Of a stretch of 64,000 nucleotides of DNA, positions 21,452-34,677 are shown piece by piece; the first letter of the stretch is position 1, and each line of letters begins with the position of its first letter. This stretch comes from Epiperipatus broadwayi (Eukaryota > Onychophora > Udeonychophora > Euonychophora > Peripatidae). The notes below the pieces were generated by a model that saw only the letters and a list, made by a program, of their open reading frames with translations, was not told where the DNA came from and searched no databases. The DNA lies in assembly GCA_028023455.1 (NCBI GenBank), contig JAQFVV010000256.1:791001-855000 (forward strand). The letters run 5' to 3'. Position numbers and translations under genes: made by a program.

Positions 21452-24400
21452 CAAATAATGTGTTTATTAAAAGTGGCATTTCTGTATTAGTAAAATGTTT
21501 TGTTGTCTTTAGCAATGAATCCTGTAGACAAATAAAAAAAATTAAATTTATTTATTTTCTCATAGTTTTCCATCCTTACTGCCTAAGTGATTCACAGAAT
21601 GCAAGGTGTAAGTAATGATTGAATGGCTGATTGCTTGGGAGGTCATGGGTTTAAGAACCAGAAGTGATATGTGCACTTTAACTTGGGGAATGTTTAGCTC
21701 TGAAATTTATTTTATTCTATCACTATCAAACCACAATAGATCAACTTTGAGTAAAAATAATTTTATGCTTAATTGATAAGGAATATTAAATTATCAAAAC
21801 AATTTACCTTTCTCTACGCATTAATTAATCTGTTAATAGAAAGTTTTCTGACTATACTAAAATTCTTTTGGCAAATAAAACTGTGAATAAAAAATATGAA
21901 CCATATGATTATCATTACAGGTAGTTTACCATTGTGATCAAATTAGCTCTTGTGTTTTGTTATCTCTGAAATCTCTTGGCACTATAATAAAGAAGCATTG
22001 CATTTTTATTAACCACTGCTCTCTCTGTGACTCTTGTGTGGTGTTTAAGTAATTTGATGAAAAGCTTTGGCTCTACTACTAATCAATAAGAAAGCATCTG
22101 ATTATTATCAGCTAACATTTGTCATTATTTTCTATGTAACTCTTAAGTGTTTGTTCACTATTTTCATGATCAGTAATAAGTGATTTTTTGAAAGTAGATT
22201 TGTTGATTCTGCAGTTTTTTAATATTGCACTTAAATGGTAAAAAAACAAACACTTGATCGCCATCAGTGGTAATTGACCATGGTATTTTACTTAACTCGG
22301 TCCTAATATTAAGGTATTTTAAAAACTTGATTGCATTGAAAGCAAAAATTAAAGTGAACGCAAAAAGAATAATTTCTCTTATTAACCTTTTTTTTAATCA
22401 ATATTTTTTATATTGCAAATATATTTATAATGTCCATGTATGTAGTGCTAAACGTATAGATAGAAAGATGTATATGATATTTATTAAAAATAATAACCAT
22501 TATTATTTATTTGAAATAAATAAAGCTTTTAAAAACAAGCTCTTGAATTTCTTGTAGAGAATAATAAAATGGTTGTGATTTGCTTTTTCTTTGTTTGAGT
22601 TTTTAATTTGAAATGACAATTTTCTGGAGAAAAAAAGATTGGTTCAAAAAAAAAAACAAGAAAAACATTGAAAAGATTTTCAAGTAGCAATAAACATTTC
22701 GTTCTGTTTTCTTTTGTTATGTCTCTTGCTAATTAGAAGGTATTGAAGATGAAGTGCCCTCTTAGAGAGACAAAACATTTGCTGTTTTCTTCTCCTTCCA
22801 ATTGTTCAGATAACATTTAAATAATCGTTAAAATGCCTATGATTCTATAGATTTGAAATGATTTGTGCTTTTATAAATAATTTTTGATTTAAAATTAAAT
22901 TCATACATAATATATTGACTTTTGAGATTAAAAAAATCCAATTTCTGGCAATTACAAAACCCATGTATAGACTTGTAACTAGCAAGTATGGGTGAAATGC
23001 CATAAGGTAATCATTATCTTGTTAATTTATTTTAAAATGTATACTGAACGTTCATTTTCCTACTGGATTCAGTTTTCCCTATGATGAATCTGTATGCTTT
23101 TTTATCTGCATTTTTCCTTGCAATATTCTATTCAATTTGTTATTTTTTTATATCTTACTGCCTCTTGTAGTTTAGCACCGCAGTAAGAATCGCAGATTAT
23201 AAATAAGATTTCTGGGTTGATTCTTGCAATACTTGTGAGTTTGCATTCTATTTTTGTTAAATCTACAGTTTTGAAGGCCTATAATCTACCAAAGTAATTA
23301 AATTAAAACAAAATTAATAAATCTATTGTTAAATTTTAAAAAAAAAAATTATGATAAATTTCATCAAGAATCTTTTTTTAATTTTTTTTATATACTTCTA
23401 TGGATGCTCTTAACATTTTCATACTTAGATTCAATTCAGCATAGTTTTTTTTTTTTGGTAAATTATCATAATGAGAAAAATTGGGGAATTTTCTGTTACA
23501 GAATTTAATGTGGAAGACTATTTCTAAAAATATGAAACCCTGCCGTTCTGAAAAGTGTGTTAATGGTCGCCATATGACTGCTTGCTGCCGACTTGAATAA
23601 AATGTATTGTATCTTTTGTTAATAAGTTAATCCAAAAAGAAAACAAACTGTAAATATTGTAATTAATTTTTCCAGAATGATTTCTTTTTAAAAAATAACT
23701 AATAGAATCTAAAATGTAATTATTAAATATATCATTTTCTATAAGGCATTTTTTGTAAACAGTTTTGGGGGTCTCCAAAACAGTATATTTATCAAAAATA
23801 CAGGCTGCCATCTTGGTTTACTTGAAAACTCAAGTACCATTCTGACTGAAATTTAAAAAAAAAAAAATCACATTTTTATTAGTAAATGGAATTATCTTAC
23901 TCAATTAAAAATATCATTTGACATAATCAAATGGCCACACTAATATTTTTATCTATTTTAAAAATATAATAAAATCCTCATATAGAATACCCATGATATA
24001 GAATAATATTGGCCAATATCTGATTACAACTGGAAATCATTTGGTCAAATTGTTGTATAGAAAACCATTATAAATAAATCTCATGTCCTTACATTAACAA
24101 TGCTAATAACTGCAATTTGTATGAGTATAATGCTGATTTTCTGGTACATAATAATAATTATTTGATAATATAATGAATGATAAGCAGCATATTTGTGCCA
24201 TAAAAGTTAATTACAAAAGCATAGCAGTTTGGTGTAGAACAATGGGTCTCAATTACTATAACATTTGACTCCAACATATCTTGGTGCTTGTTCATAGATT
24301 TGTTGTTGAAAAAATATTTTCTTATTTGTAACATCTTATAGCATGATTGATTGTGTGTGAAAAACAATCACTATTTAAAATTAAGACTGAGTTATTCATT

Positions 24401-24835
24401 AAATCAATAAAGAAGACATAACAACTAAAAGTTTTAATAATTGAGACTTTAATTTTTTGCTCAAATTTTTTCATTTTTTAAATTTAAAGTTTATTTTGAT
24501 TCTAAAAAAATTTGTGCAGAAAATACATATATATTTTAATATATTTTTTTTTCTCTCACTCTCTTCAACTCAGCAATCAAAATTAATCCAAAGTTATAGA
24601 CCCAAAATTTCAATTTTTTAACATTTTTCATCCAAAAGTTGTTGATCTTTTTTAAAAACTCAACCTATTTTTCTCTGAAAAGCATAATTTCTAACATAAA
24701 ATCTAGAAACAAAATTCTAAGTAGTGCTTATCTATATATACTTTATTCCTATTCATTATTAGTTATATGCCACCTTTTTCAAATCTTTCTATCTCTTGCT
24801 CCACTCTTAAATATTCATAATTATCCTTTTCTTAA
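21452..24835. other. A+T-rich stretch, no gene seen
   Basis: The segment 21,620-21,670 has loose tRNA-like words (GGCTGATTGCTTGGGAGG, then GGGTTTAAGAACC) and may be a very old SINE, but the boxes are too poor to call. The 96-codon frame 22,267-22,557 and the frames near 23,326, 23,560 and 24,158 show no domains and have the composition expected by chance. Nothing else recognised. Confidence 0.4.
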
Positions 24836-25015
24836 AATAGGCAAAACTCTCCATACAGTAGTGCCACTCAGTGCCAGCCAGAGTAATCAATGGATGCCAG
24901 AAAGCTTGTGCATAAAATCCCCATCTAGTGCCTACTCATCCAATATCTCAGACTAGTTTCTGGCTTGTGGCCTTCATCAGTGAGGTGCCTTGAATCTGAA
25001 ATAAAAGGTGGCTTC
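24836..25015 (+). mobile_element. Family A MITE, partial copy
   Basis: Forward-orientation copy starting GGCAAAACTCTCCATACAGT, containing CTAGTGCCTACTCATCCAAT and GGCCTTCATCAGTGAGG, and ending in ATAAAAGGTGGCTTC. It aligns with the arms of the 3-6 kb foldbacks and, inverted, with 26,035-26,271. The right end is deleted or rearranged. The open frame 24,639-24,956 runs into this repeat and is not a gene. Confidence 0.75.
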
Positions 25016-25976
25016 ACAATTCTAATGTCTCATATACTTATTATTCTGAAATACTCTTTAATTTCAATGATTTTTAATAGGCAATGAAAAATGAATTGGC
25101 ATGATACAGTATTGTTTATTTGTTTTTTTTTACCATTAATGACTGTTTTTTGTATTTTTAATTCATCTATTATTTATAGATTTAATATTTTAAAAAGTTA
25201 ACTATATTAGAATAATTATATTGTAATTAAAGTTGCATAATTTTGCATATTTGTGATAGAAATATGCATTCTGCTACATGCATCAAATAATAAGACTTAA
25301 AAAGAATTACGATTGACCTACAATACCATAAAATTAATACAATAATAACAATGAACATTTGGAAAAACTATTTAAAATTTAAAGCATAAGATTATTAACA
25401 TTACACTAAATTGCATTCAATAGATATTAAAAGATAAATAGTCCTTAAAATTATTTGATTTCATTATATCAGAAAACAATAATTGTACATAGCATCTATT
25501 TATATAATCAGTATGGTAATTTATCAGCTACATGGTCAATACATTTTCATTTTTAGAAATACCTAATTTTGTTTATAATATCAGTAATAATAGTATAATC
25601 ATTGATGAACTTATTTAAAACCTTGTGATATATAAAAATGATTCATAATACCTAATATATATATAGACTTGTAAATAAATTAAATATCTAACTCTGAATA
25701 AACACACATGCATTATTTTGAATCAGCAAATCCTTACCATATAATCCTTACAATTTAATTGTTACTAAGTTCAATTTTTCCAACAGTACTGAAATTTCAG
25801 AGTGGAAATAATATTTAAACTAGATGTAAATATAGGAATACTAATTGTGAAGTCATAATAAGTTAAACAAAGAATAAAGGGAGAGCTCATTTTTAACAAT
25901 ATTTGTGTAAATGTCCAAATAGAAGTCAAATAAATTAAATATAGGAAATAGAAATGGAAGTAGATTAAATTATCTT
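25016..25976. other. A+T-rich stretch, no gene seen
   Basis: No open frame, repeat or RNA signature recognised. Confidence 0.4.
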
Positions 25977-26034
25977 TAAACCACTAAACATCACATGATC
26001 ACTATCTCTTATACTAGCACATAATTGTAATTAA

Positions 26035-26271
26035 ACAAGGCAAAACTCTCATAAAAGGTGACTGCTGGAGGGTTGCATTAGATCCTAAGATCTAGGTGCA
26101 GTGCTCTCAGATCCAAGGTTCTTCACTGACAAAGGCCACAAGCCAGAAACTAGTCTGAGGATAATGGATGAGTAGGCACTAGATAGGGATTTTATGCATA
26201 AGCCTTCTGGCATCCATTGATTACTCTGATTGGCACAGGGTGGCGCTACTGTATGGAGCGTTTTGCCTTGG
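26035..26271 (-). mobile_element. Family A MITE flanked by TTAA
   Basis: Inverted relative to 24,836. The left end ACAAGGCAAAACTCTC and the right end, read inverted, ACCAAGGCAAAACGCTC form short terminal inverted repeats, and both sides carry TTAA (26,031-26,034 and 26,272-26,275), the target of piggyBac-type transposases. The interior has GATCTAGGTGCAGTGCTCTC and GATGAGTAGGCACTAGATAG. Just upstream (25,977-26,010) lies CCACTAAACATCACATGATC, the flanking segment that also adjoins this repeat inside the foldbacks. That it is piggyBac-like is inference from the TTAA only. Confidence 0.65.
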
Positions 26272-26275
26272 TTAA

Positions 26276-27410
26276 ATTCTCTTCAGTTGTCAGTAAATAC
26301 CTGCACTCATTTTTTTTATGGCAGCAAATAATAAAGAACAACGTGAACTTCTCTGTTTCATATGCTTTCATGGATAATAAGCTGTGTTTTAGTAACATTT
26401 GAAATTTTAAAATGGAAATATTATTTAAATCAGTTATAAATATAGCATTATTAATTATGCTTAAGATTTTTCTTTTAGATAGATATCCTTATTTAATATT
26501 GTTGCTAAACAAATAATCTATCTATTCTAGCTACAGTGTAAAAAAAGAGTTAAAAAATCTCAAAACGTCATCATTTAAAAATTAATATCTCTGGCGAGTA
26601 CTACTTTCCCCTTTTCATTGTTTTTTTTTTTTTACAATAAACTTTTTAAAAAGCATTTACTCTATATCGATTATTTGAAAAGTGTTTTATTTTTTAACCT
26701 ACATAGCAATTATATTTATTAAATGAAGATTGTCACAGCTAAAAATGTAAACATATATTTTGAATTTTTACATATACTTTGCTTATTGTTAATATTAGAA
26801 TTATACTGCTATTTTGGATGTATCATGTCAGCCATTGTCTGACTAGTAGAAACCATTCAAGGATGATGCTGAGATTTCAAAAATCAGTTGCTAATATTAA
26901 CCACGAACGTATGTTTACACAGATAAAGTCAAAATATTCTTATATATATATTAATTTGGTAATGGTAGGTTGAAGATCACTAGTCTTTATAAATCTCTTA
27001 ATTTATAGTGATTATGTCACTTTCCGTGATATAAATATCTAGGAGCAGTGCCAAGTTAAACAAATTTTTATTAATAGAATTACTATAATGGCAAAATGCT
27101 TTTCTTTACTTTTAACCAATGGCACATTTTATTTTGCATTATCAAAATTTGTTTTTAATCTAATAAAACTTATAATCACAGTCACGTAATCCTTTTGAAT
27201 GTTTACTGTTTTGATATTTACAATTCAATTCAAATAATGTAATGAACTTAAAATTATATATATATTTTGATGATTATTTTTAATAATTTAGAATATTCAT
27301 GATCAAAAATTACAAAAAAACGTATCTGAGGATTACATTATATTCACTCTCTAAATGTTCTATTTTTAGTAAACTAGCATTCCATAATGTTAAAATACGT
27401 TTATAAGTTT
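26276..27410. other. A+T-rich stretch, no gene seen
   Basis: The frames near 26,217 and 26,779 have no recognisable domains. Nothing else seen. Confidence 0.4.
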
Positions 27411-27419
27411 ATAAAATAA

Positions 27420-27530
27420 GTCTTGCATTGGTGGTCGAGAGGTCAGCGCGACTGCTTACACTTGCAGGTAGTTGCCCGGGTTGCGGGTTCGCATCCCGGC
27501 CGATGCTATGACACTTAAAAAAAAAACTTC
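27420..27530 (+). mobile_element. tRNA-derived SINE, copy 2 (best preserved)
   Basis: The tRNA-like head starts at 27,425. GCATTGG pairs over seven positions with CCGATGC (one G-T pair), as in a tRNA acceptor stem. The A box TGGTCGAGAGG (27,432-27,442) and the B box GGTTCGCATCC (27,486-27,496) fit the RNA polymerase III consensus. The tail is TATGACACTTAAAA plus an A-run. The flanking direct repeat ATAAAATAA lies at 27,411-27,419 and 27,531-27,539. The body beyond the tRNA part is only about 15 bp. Anticodon-arm degeneracy and the direct repeats argue against a true tRNA gene. Confidence 0.88.
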
Positions 27531-27539
27531 ATAAAATAA

Positions 27540-29670
27540 TATTCTACAATATGTTTTAAAACAATATATATAAAAATTTATAAATTAAAACACAACATAT
27601 ATTTAAAATTATATATTAAGATAAAATAGACATTCCTTTTTCTTGATCTATTTTATACTTAATTAGTATTTAAATGTTCATATTAAATAAATTATCGGTT
27701 TTTAAAAAAGAAATTAATGTCAATTTAGTAGCATCCATTACAAATATGTTAGACAACAATTATAAATATATCAGAAAAACCCTATGGTTTAAATAAATAA
27801 AGGCTTTATTTTTATCATATAACCGTGAAAACATTATATATTATATATTAAACTAGAAGCAATTATTTCAAACTGTATCTCCATCAAATTTTGACATTCA
27901 AGAAACAACTGCCATTCATACTTCAGATTTACCTGACTCAAAGCCATCTTTTGCATCTGCAGTGATTCAAAATAAACCACCTTTGCAAAAATACCAAACT
28001 TAGTCTACAGAGCCAACTATGATGAGGTGCCAAAGATGGATTTTTTTGTTCAATTTGATGAAAGCCAAGTGTACTTAAATGAAAGCTTTAAAATACTCAA
28101 GCAAGGCCTGAGTCAGTTTCAATTAATAAATCATAGTATCATTTCATTTATAAAACATTAAATAAATAATATAAACATTGCAGAAACTTCTTTTCAATTA
28201 CTGTAATACAATCTTTATCAACTGCATGCAATTAAATGGTATTGCAATTTATTTACTTATTATATATTTATATAGTAGTAATGTTATAAACAATGCAAAT
28301 TATGTATTTATTTATTTAGTAATGTTTATAAGACTCAACAGTAATTTCCATTCAACTAAGTATTTCATGACTGCCACTGTTATACAATATTAAGTCATCA
28401 TGAATGGTACTATATTAAAATACTTAAACTATTACATATAAAGTTATTATAAAATTTTCAAATTTATTAATGCTAACAGCTTTGATTTTCTCACTTTATA
28501 TATATAAGATACAATGATATCTATCTTCAAATATAAAGGCTACATACTAAATATGAAGTATAGATAATGGATAATAAATACTAATGAAATGCTATATCTC
28601 TATGACTAGTTTTTAATTGGTTTACTTTTTTGTAGTAGTCCTTATTAATTTTATTGGATTGATCTAGTGGCCAATTTTACTTTTTTCTAGCTATTTAAAT
28701 GATATAATCATTGGTTGAATTATAGCTAAATCCAGTGCCCTCTACCATGACTACTTTCCCCCTAAAATTCAGTTTCAATTAATTTTATATATTCTATATT
28801 TTACATATTTTAGTATTGGAATGAAGTGTTGCTACTTTAAATTTGAAAAATATTGGATGCACTCATTATAAAATCTATACTACATATAAGGACTTGTATA
28901 TTTTTAATGAATTAAGATATTAGTAGTATTTTTGCTTTGTTCAAATTAATATATTCTCTTATATAAAACTTCCAATAATTTCGTTTACTTATCTTGAAGT
29001 GTTGACCAAATTGTACCAATTAATCTGAAAAATTATTAAGTATCATACTGATTCAAAATAAATCAATTTATATTCCCAATATAAAAAAATGTTGTTGATG
29101 GAGCATGCACATTCTCACGCGACTTTTTATATCCATATAAATAAAAATGTACTTATTAGAGAAGGGTCTCACATTATTAAGGAAACTGTCAAGAGTACAA
29201 CCTTATTTTAAAACAATCAAGGAATAGGAGGTATCCTTGCTGATTGATCAGAGTATCATAGACCTATGTGTTGTTTGATTAATTACTATTTCTTTTTAAT
29301 CTATTTTTTTTAATTTGCATTACTTTTTTTTATAGCTTCATTATTTTTGCACTACATTTTTTACAAACTTGTTCTTCCTTTTGTCCAATTTGGCACAGCT
29401 TACTCAAAGGTAAAAATGTGTATGAAAATGTTAAAATAATGAATCATCTAAGGTATTCGAATCGACAAATTTACCACAATTCTAATCTACTTTAATGTCC
29501 TTCAGTAATATATATATTACTTTTTAACATACCAAAATTGTTCTGCTAATACATTAATTAGCAAGAAGTATTGAGGGATGTATGGAGAAGATTTAAACTT
29601 GTTTGTATTTAGAAACAGAAGAATTATAAAAAGTTATTTTAAAAGATACAAGTTAATTCTCGAACTCATA
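27540..29670. other. A+T-rich stretch, no gene seen
   Basis: No recognised repeat or domain. The frame at 28,178-28,393 looks like chance. The segment 27,890-28,110 is slightly richer in G and C (GCCATCTTTTGCATCTGCAG) but has no open frame. Confidence 0.4.
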
Positions 29671-29671
29671 T

Positions 29672-29740
29672 TTTGATGTAGTTGGTAGAGCATCCGATTT
29701 AAGATCAATAAATCCCAGGATCAATTCTGGCATTGGCAGA
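29672..29740 (+). repeat. Degenerate tRNA-derived fragment
   Basis: A-box-like TAGTTGGTAGAGC (29,679-29,691) and B-box-like GGATCAATTCTGG (29,718-29,730) at about the right spacing. Several conserved positions are lost. Probably an old SINE head or tRNA pseudogene of a family different from the 27.4 kb SINE. Confidence 0.45.
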
Positions 29741-30329
29741 TCTGGTGCTTGAACTTTGAACTCCTAAGCAATAAAGCCATTAGCCTTTTTTTTTTCAGAC
29801 GGTATCGTGAAAAAAAATATCGACTTTGAGTTACAATATGGGTAAAAATTAGTTTTATTAGTATATGTATATAATGAGTATAATTTAGTTTTCTGTAAAA
29901 ACAAAATAATTGGTTTTTGTTTAACAATCATTCTATTTTTCTTTTCTTACTCTATTAAATGCAATCTGATATTTTTGGAGACGCAATTATTACTTCTTTA
30001 ATTTTCAGAAAATTGCGAGCAGAATTTATTATTTTTGTGTGCAATCTTCATTAAACTAATTCCTCTCCCCCCCCCCTACTCTTCCTAATGTGTTTATTTT
30101 AAAATGACTTTTTTAAGAAGTGTTAAATTTAATTTTAGCTATAAAAAATACTATTTATTTTAATCATATGTATGTGATAAAATTATCATTAATTTATTTG
30201 CCAAACTGTAAATCCTATATACCGTTCTTGGTTATTTCACTCCCTAAAATCATTGATTATCTACTTTTAATAATTTTTTTTTCTTTAATTTTGATAGTAT
30301 CTTAATTGTCACTCATTTTTCTATCCTAT
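29741..30329. other. A+T-rich stretch, no gene seen
   Basis: Contains a C-run of ten at about 30,067-30,076. The frames at 29,721-29,927 and 30,120-30,305 have no domain. Confidence 0.4.
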
Positions 30330-30839
30330 ACAAAATGTAGGCTGCAGAAAGGAGTTTTGCTATTAACTGAAGGGAGACCCTTTGATTCCTCTTGGAGGCC
30401 TTAAAGGAACCGAGCAGGGCAAACTCCTAATGTCCACTCCATACGTTCTTGTCGTTGCAGCTGTTATTACTATGTGATTATTCATATAGTATACGAACAT
30501 GGATGGGCTGCTCACCAACACGCATTAGCCAGTGTGGTGAGTTTATTGGCTTTTTACCTCTGAGTTTAAGATCAAGAAACACCATGGTCTTTCTTCTCAG
30601 TGCCTGATAAGGCAGAATGAATGTTTGTGTAAATGATAAATATTTTCCAAATACATATATACAATTATGACAGACAAAAATAAAGCATGGCCCTTATTCC
30701 CAGGAGGCTGTAAAGTCACCAAGGCAGCAGTTGGTGGCCGAAGGCGGAGGGTGCTAAGAATCCCCTGATTGTGGACCCAGGCTGCCATTTGATGATGACT
30801 TTTTAGTTAGGTACTTACAACTGCAGATCACTTTCAAGT

Positions 30840-31535
30840 GAAGGAAGATTGCAAGAATTAGAAAAGAACTCTCATATTAAATGGGACATTATTGGACTTT
30901 GTGAAGTTAAAAGAAAAGGTCAAGAGACAATTGATTTAAAAAGTGGACATATACTCTATTATAAAGGCACAAATATTGGAAATACAAGTGGAGTAGGATT
31001 CATTATAAATAAAAAGTGAAAGAACAATATTGTGGAGATTGATGGTGTATCGGACAGAGTGGCAAGATTAGTTATACAACTTAATAGCAGATACCAAGTG
31101 CAGATAATTCAGATTTATGCCCCAACAAGTTCTCATAGTGATGAAGGAGTAGAAGATTTTTATATGGATGTACAAATGGCTTTTGATCGGAGTAAACACC
31201 ATTTTAAAATTGTTATGGGAGACTTTAATGCTAGAATTGGTAAAAAAAAAAAATGAAAGATGAAAGTGCTGTGGGTAATTTTGGTTATGGTAATAGAAAT
31301 GAGAGAGGACATAGACTTGTGGAGTTTGCAGAAAAAGAAAAACTTTATATTATGAATTCATTTTTTGAGAAAAATGTTAAAAGGAAATGGACATGGAAGC
31401 ATCCAAATGAAGGTACAGCAGAATTGGGTTATATTTTGACAACAGAAAATACATATTTCAAGATTGTAATGTTCTTAATAAATTTAACACAGGAAGTGAT
31501 CATCGATTAGTAAGGTGTAAGATACGTGTTAATGT
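30840..31535 (+). pseudogene. RTE copy 2: apurinic/apyrimidinic-like endonuclease
   Basis: It would nick chromosomal DNA to prime reverse transcription. Visible in order across frames: WDIIGLCEVKRKGQ (catalytic Glu), SGVGFIINKK, a TGA at about 31,017, SDRVARLVIQL, QIIQIYAPTSSHSD, FKIVMGDFNARIGKK (GDFN motif), a frame change in the A-run at 31,243-31,252, GNRNERGHRLVEFAEKEKLY, KRKWTWKHPNEGT, and GSDHRLV (about 31,493-31,513) in yet another frame. All key motifs survive, so the decay is moderate: one stop and at least two frameshifts. Annotators sometimes label this domain 'craniofacial development protein 2-like'; the match here is to the retrotransposon. Confidence 0.85.
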
Positions 31536-31559
31536 AAAACTAGAGAGACAAAACTTATT

Positions 31560-33429
31560 AAGAAAAACAATATTTACAGTTGATATTCCTAATCTTCAGA
31601 AACATTCTAATGAATTTAAATTAGAACTTACAAATTGGTTTCAAGTATTAGTAGATTTTGAACATGATTCATATTTGAATGAAATTAATATGAAAATAAC
31701 TGATACACTTTTGAAAACTGCAACAAAGATAGCTGGTAGAAAAAAACAGCAATTGACCAATAAAATTTCTACTGAGACTAGAGAACTTATGAAGAAAAGA
31801 AGGAATATGAAGATATACAAAAATGATGCATTAAAAAGAATTGAATATCTCGAATTTTGTAAAATGGTGCGGAAAAGAGTTGAAAATGATATAAGAAAGT
31901 ATAACTGTGAACTAGCAAGGAAAATTGTAGAAGAAAATAAAAGTCTTAAGAATGTAAAACAACATTTTGGTATTGGTAGGAAATTTATATCTGCAATAAG
32001 AAAAAAAAGATGGAATTATTACTAAAAGGAGAGATGACATCATGAAATTGGTAGAAGCTTTTTATCAAGAATTATATAGTAATAAAGAACAAGTACCTCC
32101 TATATCTATTACATCTTCTGAATTGCCCAGAATTTTAAATGAAGAAGTGAGACATGCAATTAAATGTATGAAGAAAGGAAAGGCTCCAGGTAATGATGGA
32201 ATTATAATTGATATATTAAAAGAAGCAGGTGAAGAAATAGAAAATTTTTTAGCAAAGTTATATACCAAATGTCTAAATGATAAAGATGTACCGGTTGATT
32301 GGAAGAATGCAGTAATAATATTAATATTTTAAAAAGGTGATAAAGAAGATATTAGAAATTACAGACCTATCAGCCTTTTATCAGTTTTATATAAATTTTT
32401 TACCAAGATAATTACTACTCGTCTACAGGGAACATTGGATTTCCACCAACCAAGAGAACAAGCTGGATTTAAAAGTGGTTTTAGTACAGTAGATCATATC
32501 CAGGTATTGAGAGAAGTTATAGAAAGGACAAATGAATATGAGTTGCCATTATGCTTAGGATTTGTATATTATGAAAAGGCATTTGATTCTATTAACATTT
32601 CTTCAGTGATTAAAGCATTAGATCATCAAGGTATAGATCCAGGATATTATCATATTTTAAAGAATATTTATAAAAGGCAACAGCAACAATTAGATTACAT
32701 AATGACACTGGGAAAGTCAACATTGAGAAAGGTGTAAGACAAGGTGACTCCATATCTCCAAAACTTTTTACAGCAGTGCTGCAAGAAGTATTTTTTTGGA
32801 TTAAAATGGGAAACTAAAGGAGTGAAATAAATGGTGATTATTTAAGTCATTTAGATTTCACAGATGATGTAGTTGTTTTTGCAAATAATGCCTCAGATCT
32901 GCAGGAAATGTTGCAGGAATTATCAGATGAAAGTAGGAAAGTAGGACTAAAGATAAATGTTAAAAAGACTAAAGTAATGTTTAATCGATTTGCTCAAAAT
33001 ATGAAAATAAAGATTGATTATGATGAATTAGAAGAAATTAACAGTTACAAATACCTTAGTCAGATTATTAATACAGATGGAAACATAATGGAGGAAATTA
33101 ATCATAGAATTAAACTTGATTGGAGTGCTTTTGGTAGAAATAGCTTGATACTAAAAAGAAATGTGCCTATGTGTTTGAAAAGGAAGGTTTTTAACAAATG
33201 TGTTTTACCAGTTCTTACTTATGAATCTGAGACTTGGACACTTAATAGAAGAGCAATTCAGAGACTTCAGACCACTCAAAGAAGTATGGAGAGATTATGT
33301 TGGGAGTAACAGAAGAGATCGTAAACGCAATGTATGGGTAAGAGAACAAACAGATGTTACTGACCTCATTGAAAAAAATTAAAAGATTGAAGTGGAGTTG
33401 GGCTGGATATATTGTTAGAAGAGATGATA
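31560..33429 (+). pseudogene. RTE copy 2: linker and reverse transcriptase
   Basis: Pieces in order: charged linker (31,675-32,025); fingers with KKGKAPGNDGI and PVDWKNAVIILIF (32,042-32,332), ending at a TAA where the family expects F-K-K-G-D; RNYRPISLLSVLYKFF (32,350-32,400); QAGFKSGFSTVDHIQ and FVYYEKAFDSIN (32,435-32,737), where the usual catalytic Asp of F-x-D-x-x-K-A-F-D is replaced by Tyr; GVRQGDSISPKLFTAVLQEV after a frame change; FTDD (32,857-32,868) where FADD is usual; thumb and connection with VLPVLTYESETWTLNRR (32,908-33,309). Several stops and shifts; the RT cannot be made. Confidence 0.85.
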
Positions 33430-34476
33430 TTTCATTCCAATATCAGCCTTTCAAGCTAATTGAGCACGCACCTTTTGAATGTTAAATAAATGAATACTCT
33501 CCTCTTCAATCCAAGATATAGTATTTATGGAGGAATAAAAAGAATCCCTCTTATTCGTACGATGCAGATTCTTTTATATGAGCAAATCTGAAGAACTGTT
33601 AAAGAGAGTGTGAATAGATTCTCACTTTAAATTACTATTTACGATGTTTTTTGGCTGAATGACATCGGTGTAATTTACTTAGAATTTACTAAATATCATT
33701 CTTACTGAAACTTAATTATGAGTAAATAAGCAAATATTTTATCTAGTGCCATGCTTGCAATTATATTTCATTCCAATATCAACCTTTCAAGCTAATTGAG
33801 CATGTGCCTTTTGAGTGTTAAATAAATGAATACTCTCCTCTTCAATCCAAGATATAGTATTTATGCAGGAATAAAAAGAATCCCTCTTATTCCTACAACT
33901 CAAATTCTTTTATACATGCTCTCTTTAACAGTTCTTCAGATTTGATCATATAAAAGAATTTGAGTTGTAGGAATAAGAGGGATTCTTTTTATTCCTGCAT
34001 AAATACTATATCTTGGATTGAAGAAAAGAGTATTCATTTATTTAACACTCAAAAGGCGCTTGCTCAATTAGCTTGAAAGGCTGATATTGGAATGAAATAT
34101 AATTGCAAGCATGGTGCTAGATAAAATATTTGCTTATTTACTCATAATTAAGTTTCAGTAAGAATGATGTTTAGTAAATTCTAAGTAATTACACCCACGT
34201 CATTCAGCCAAAAAACATTGTAAATAGTAATTTAAAGTGAGAATCTACTCATGCTCTCTTTAACAGTTCTTCAGATTTGCTCCTATAAAAGAATTTGAGT
34301 CATAGGAATAAGAGGGATTCTTTTATTCTTGCATAAATACTATATCTTGGATTGAAGAGGAGAGTATTCATTTATTTAACACTCAAAAGGTGTGTGCTCA
34401 ATTAGCTTGAAAGTCTGATATTGGAATAAAATATAATTGCAAGCACAGCACTAGATAAAATATTTGCTTATAAGAT
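33430..34476. mobile_element. Foldback element with tandem units, 336-bp period
   Basis: Inserted in the RTE coding sequence with the 6-bp duplication ATGATA (33,424-33,429 and 34,477-34,482); removing it restores the RTE reading ...RRDD then N-R-W. Structure: forward unit (33,431-33,766), partial forward unit (33,767 to about 33,918), a centre of about 35 bp, then inverted partial and inverted full units to 34,476. Markers: TTCATTCCAATATC and TCTTCAATCCAAGATATAGT forward; ACTATATCTTGGATTGAAGA and GATATTGGAAT inverted. The right end extends about 45 bp further into the unit (ATAAGCAAATATTTTATCTA) than the left end. No transposase frame. Confidence 0.85.
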
Positions 34477-34677
34477 ATGATAATAGATGGACAATCTGAA
34501 ATTTTAAACTGGATTCCAAGAGATTGTAAAAGACCCAGAAAGAGACCACATGTGAGATGGATGGATGAAATAAGAAAGTGTGCAGGGGTGATGTGGAGAA
34601 GAGAAGCTAAAGATCAGAGAAGATGGATTAAACTTGGAGAGACCTTTATCCTGCAGTGGATTGATAATGGTTGGTAA
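34477..34677 (+). pseudogene. RTE copy 2: C-terminal segment
   Basis: The open 66-codon piece carries PRKRPHVRWMDEIRK, the K-R-x-x-G-R-P-x-x-R-W-x-D-(D/E)-(I/L) type ending of RTE polyproteins, then tandem ATG-type bases. It is the continuation of the RT interrupted by the foldback at 33,430. Confidence 0.85.

Noticed and set aside
24639-24956. 105-codon plus-strand frame
   Set aside because: Its second half is the family A repeat and the first half has chance composition.
27420-27530. Functional tRNA gene
   Set aside because: The acceptor stem and boxes are good, but direct repeats, an A-run and four further copies show it is a SINE; the anticodon arm is irregular.
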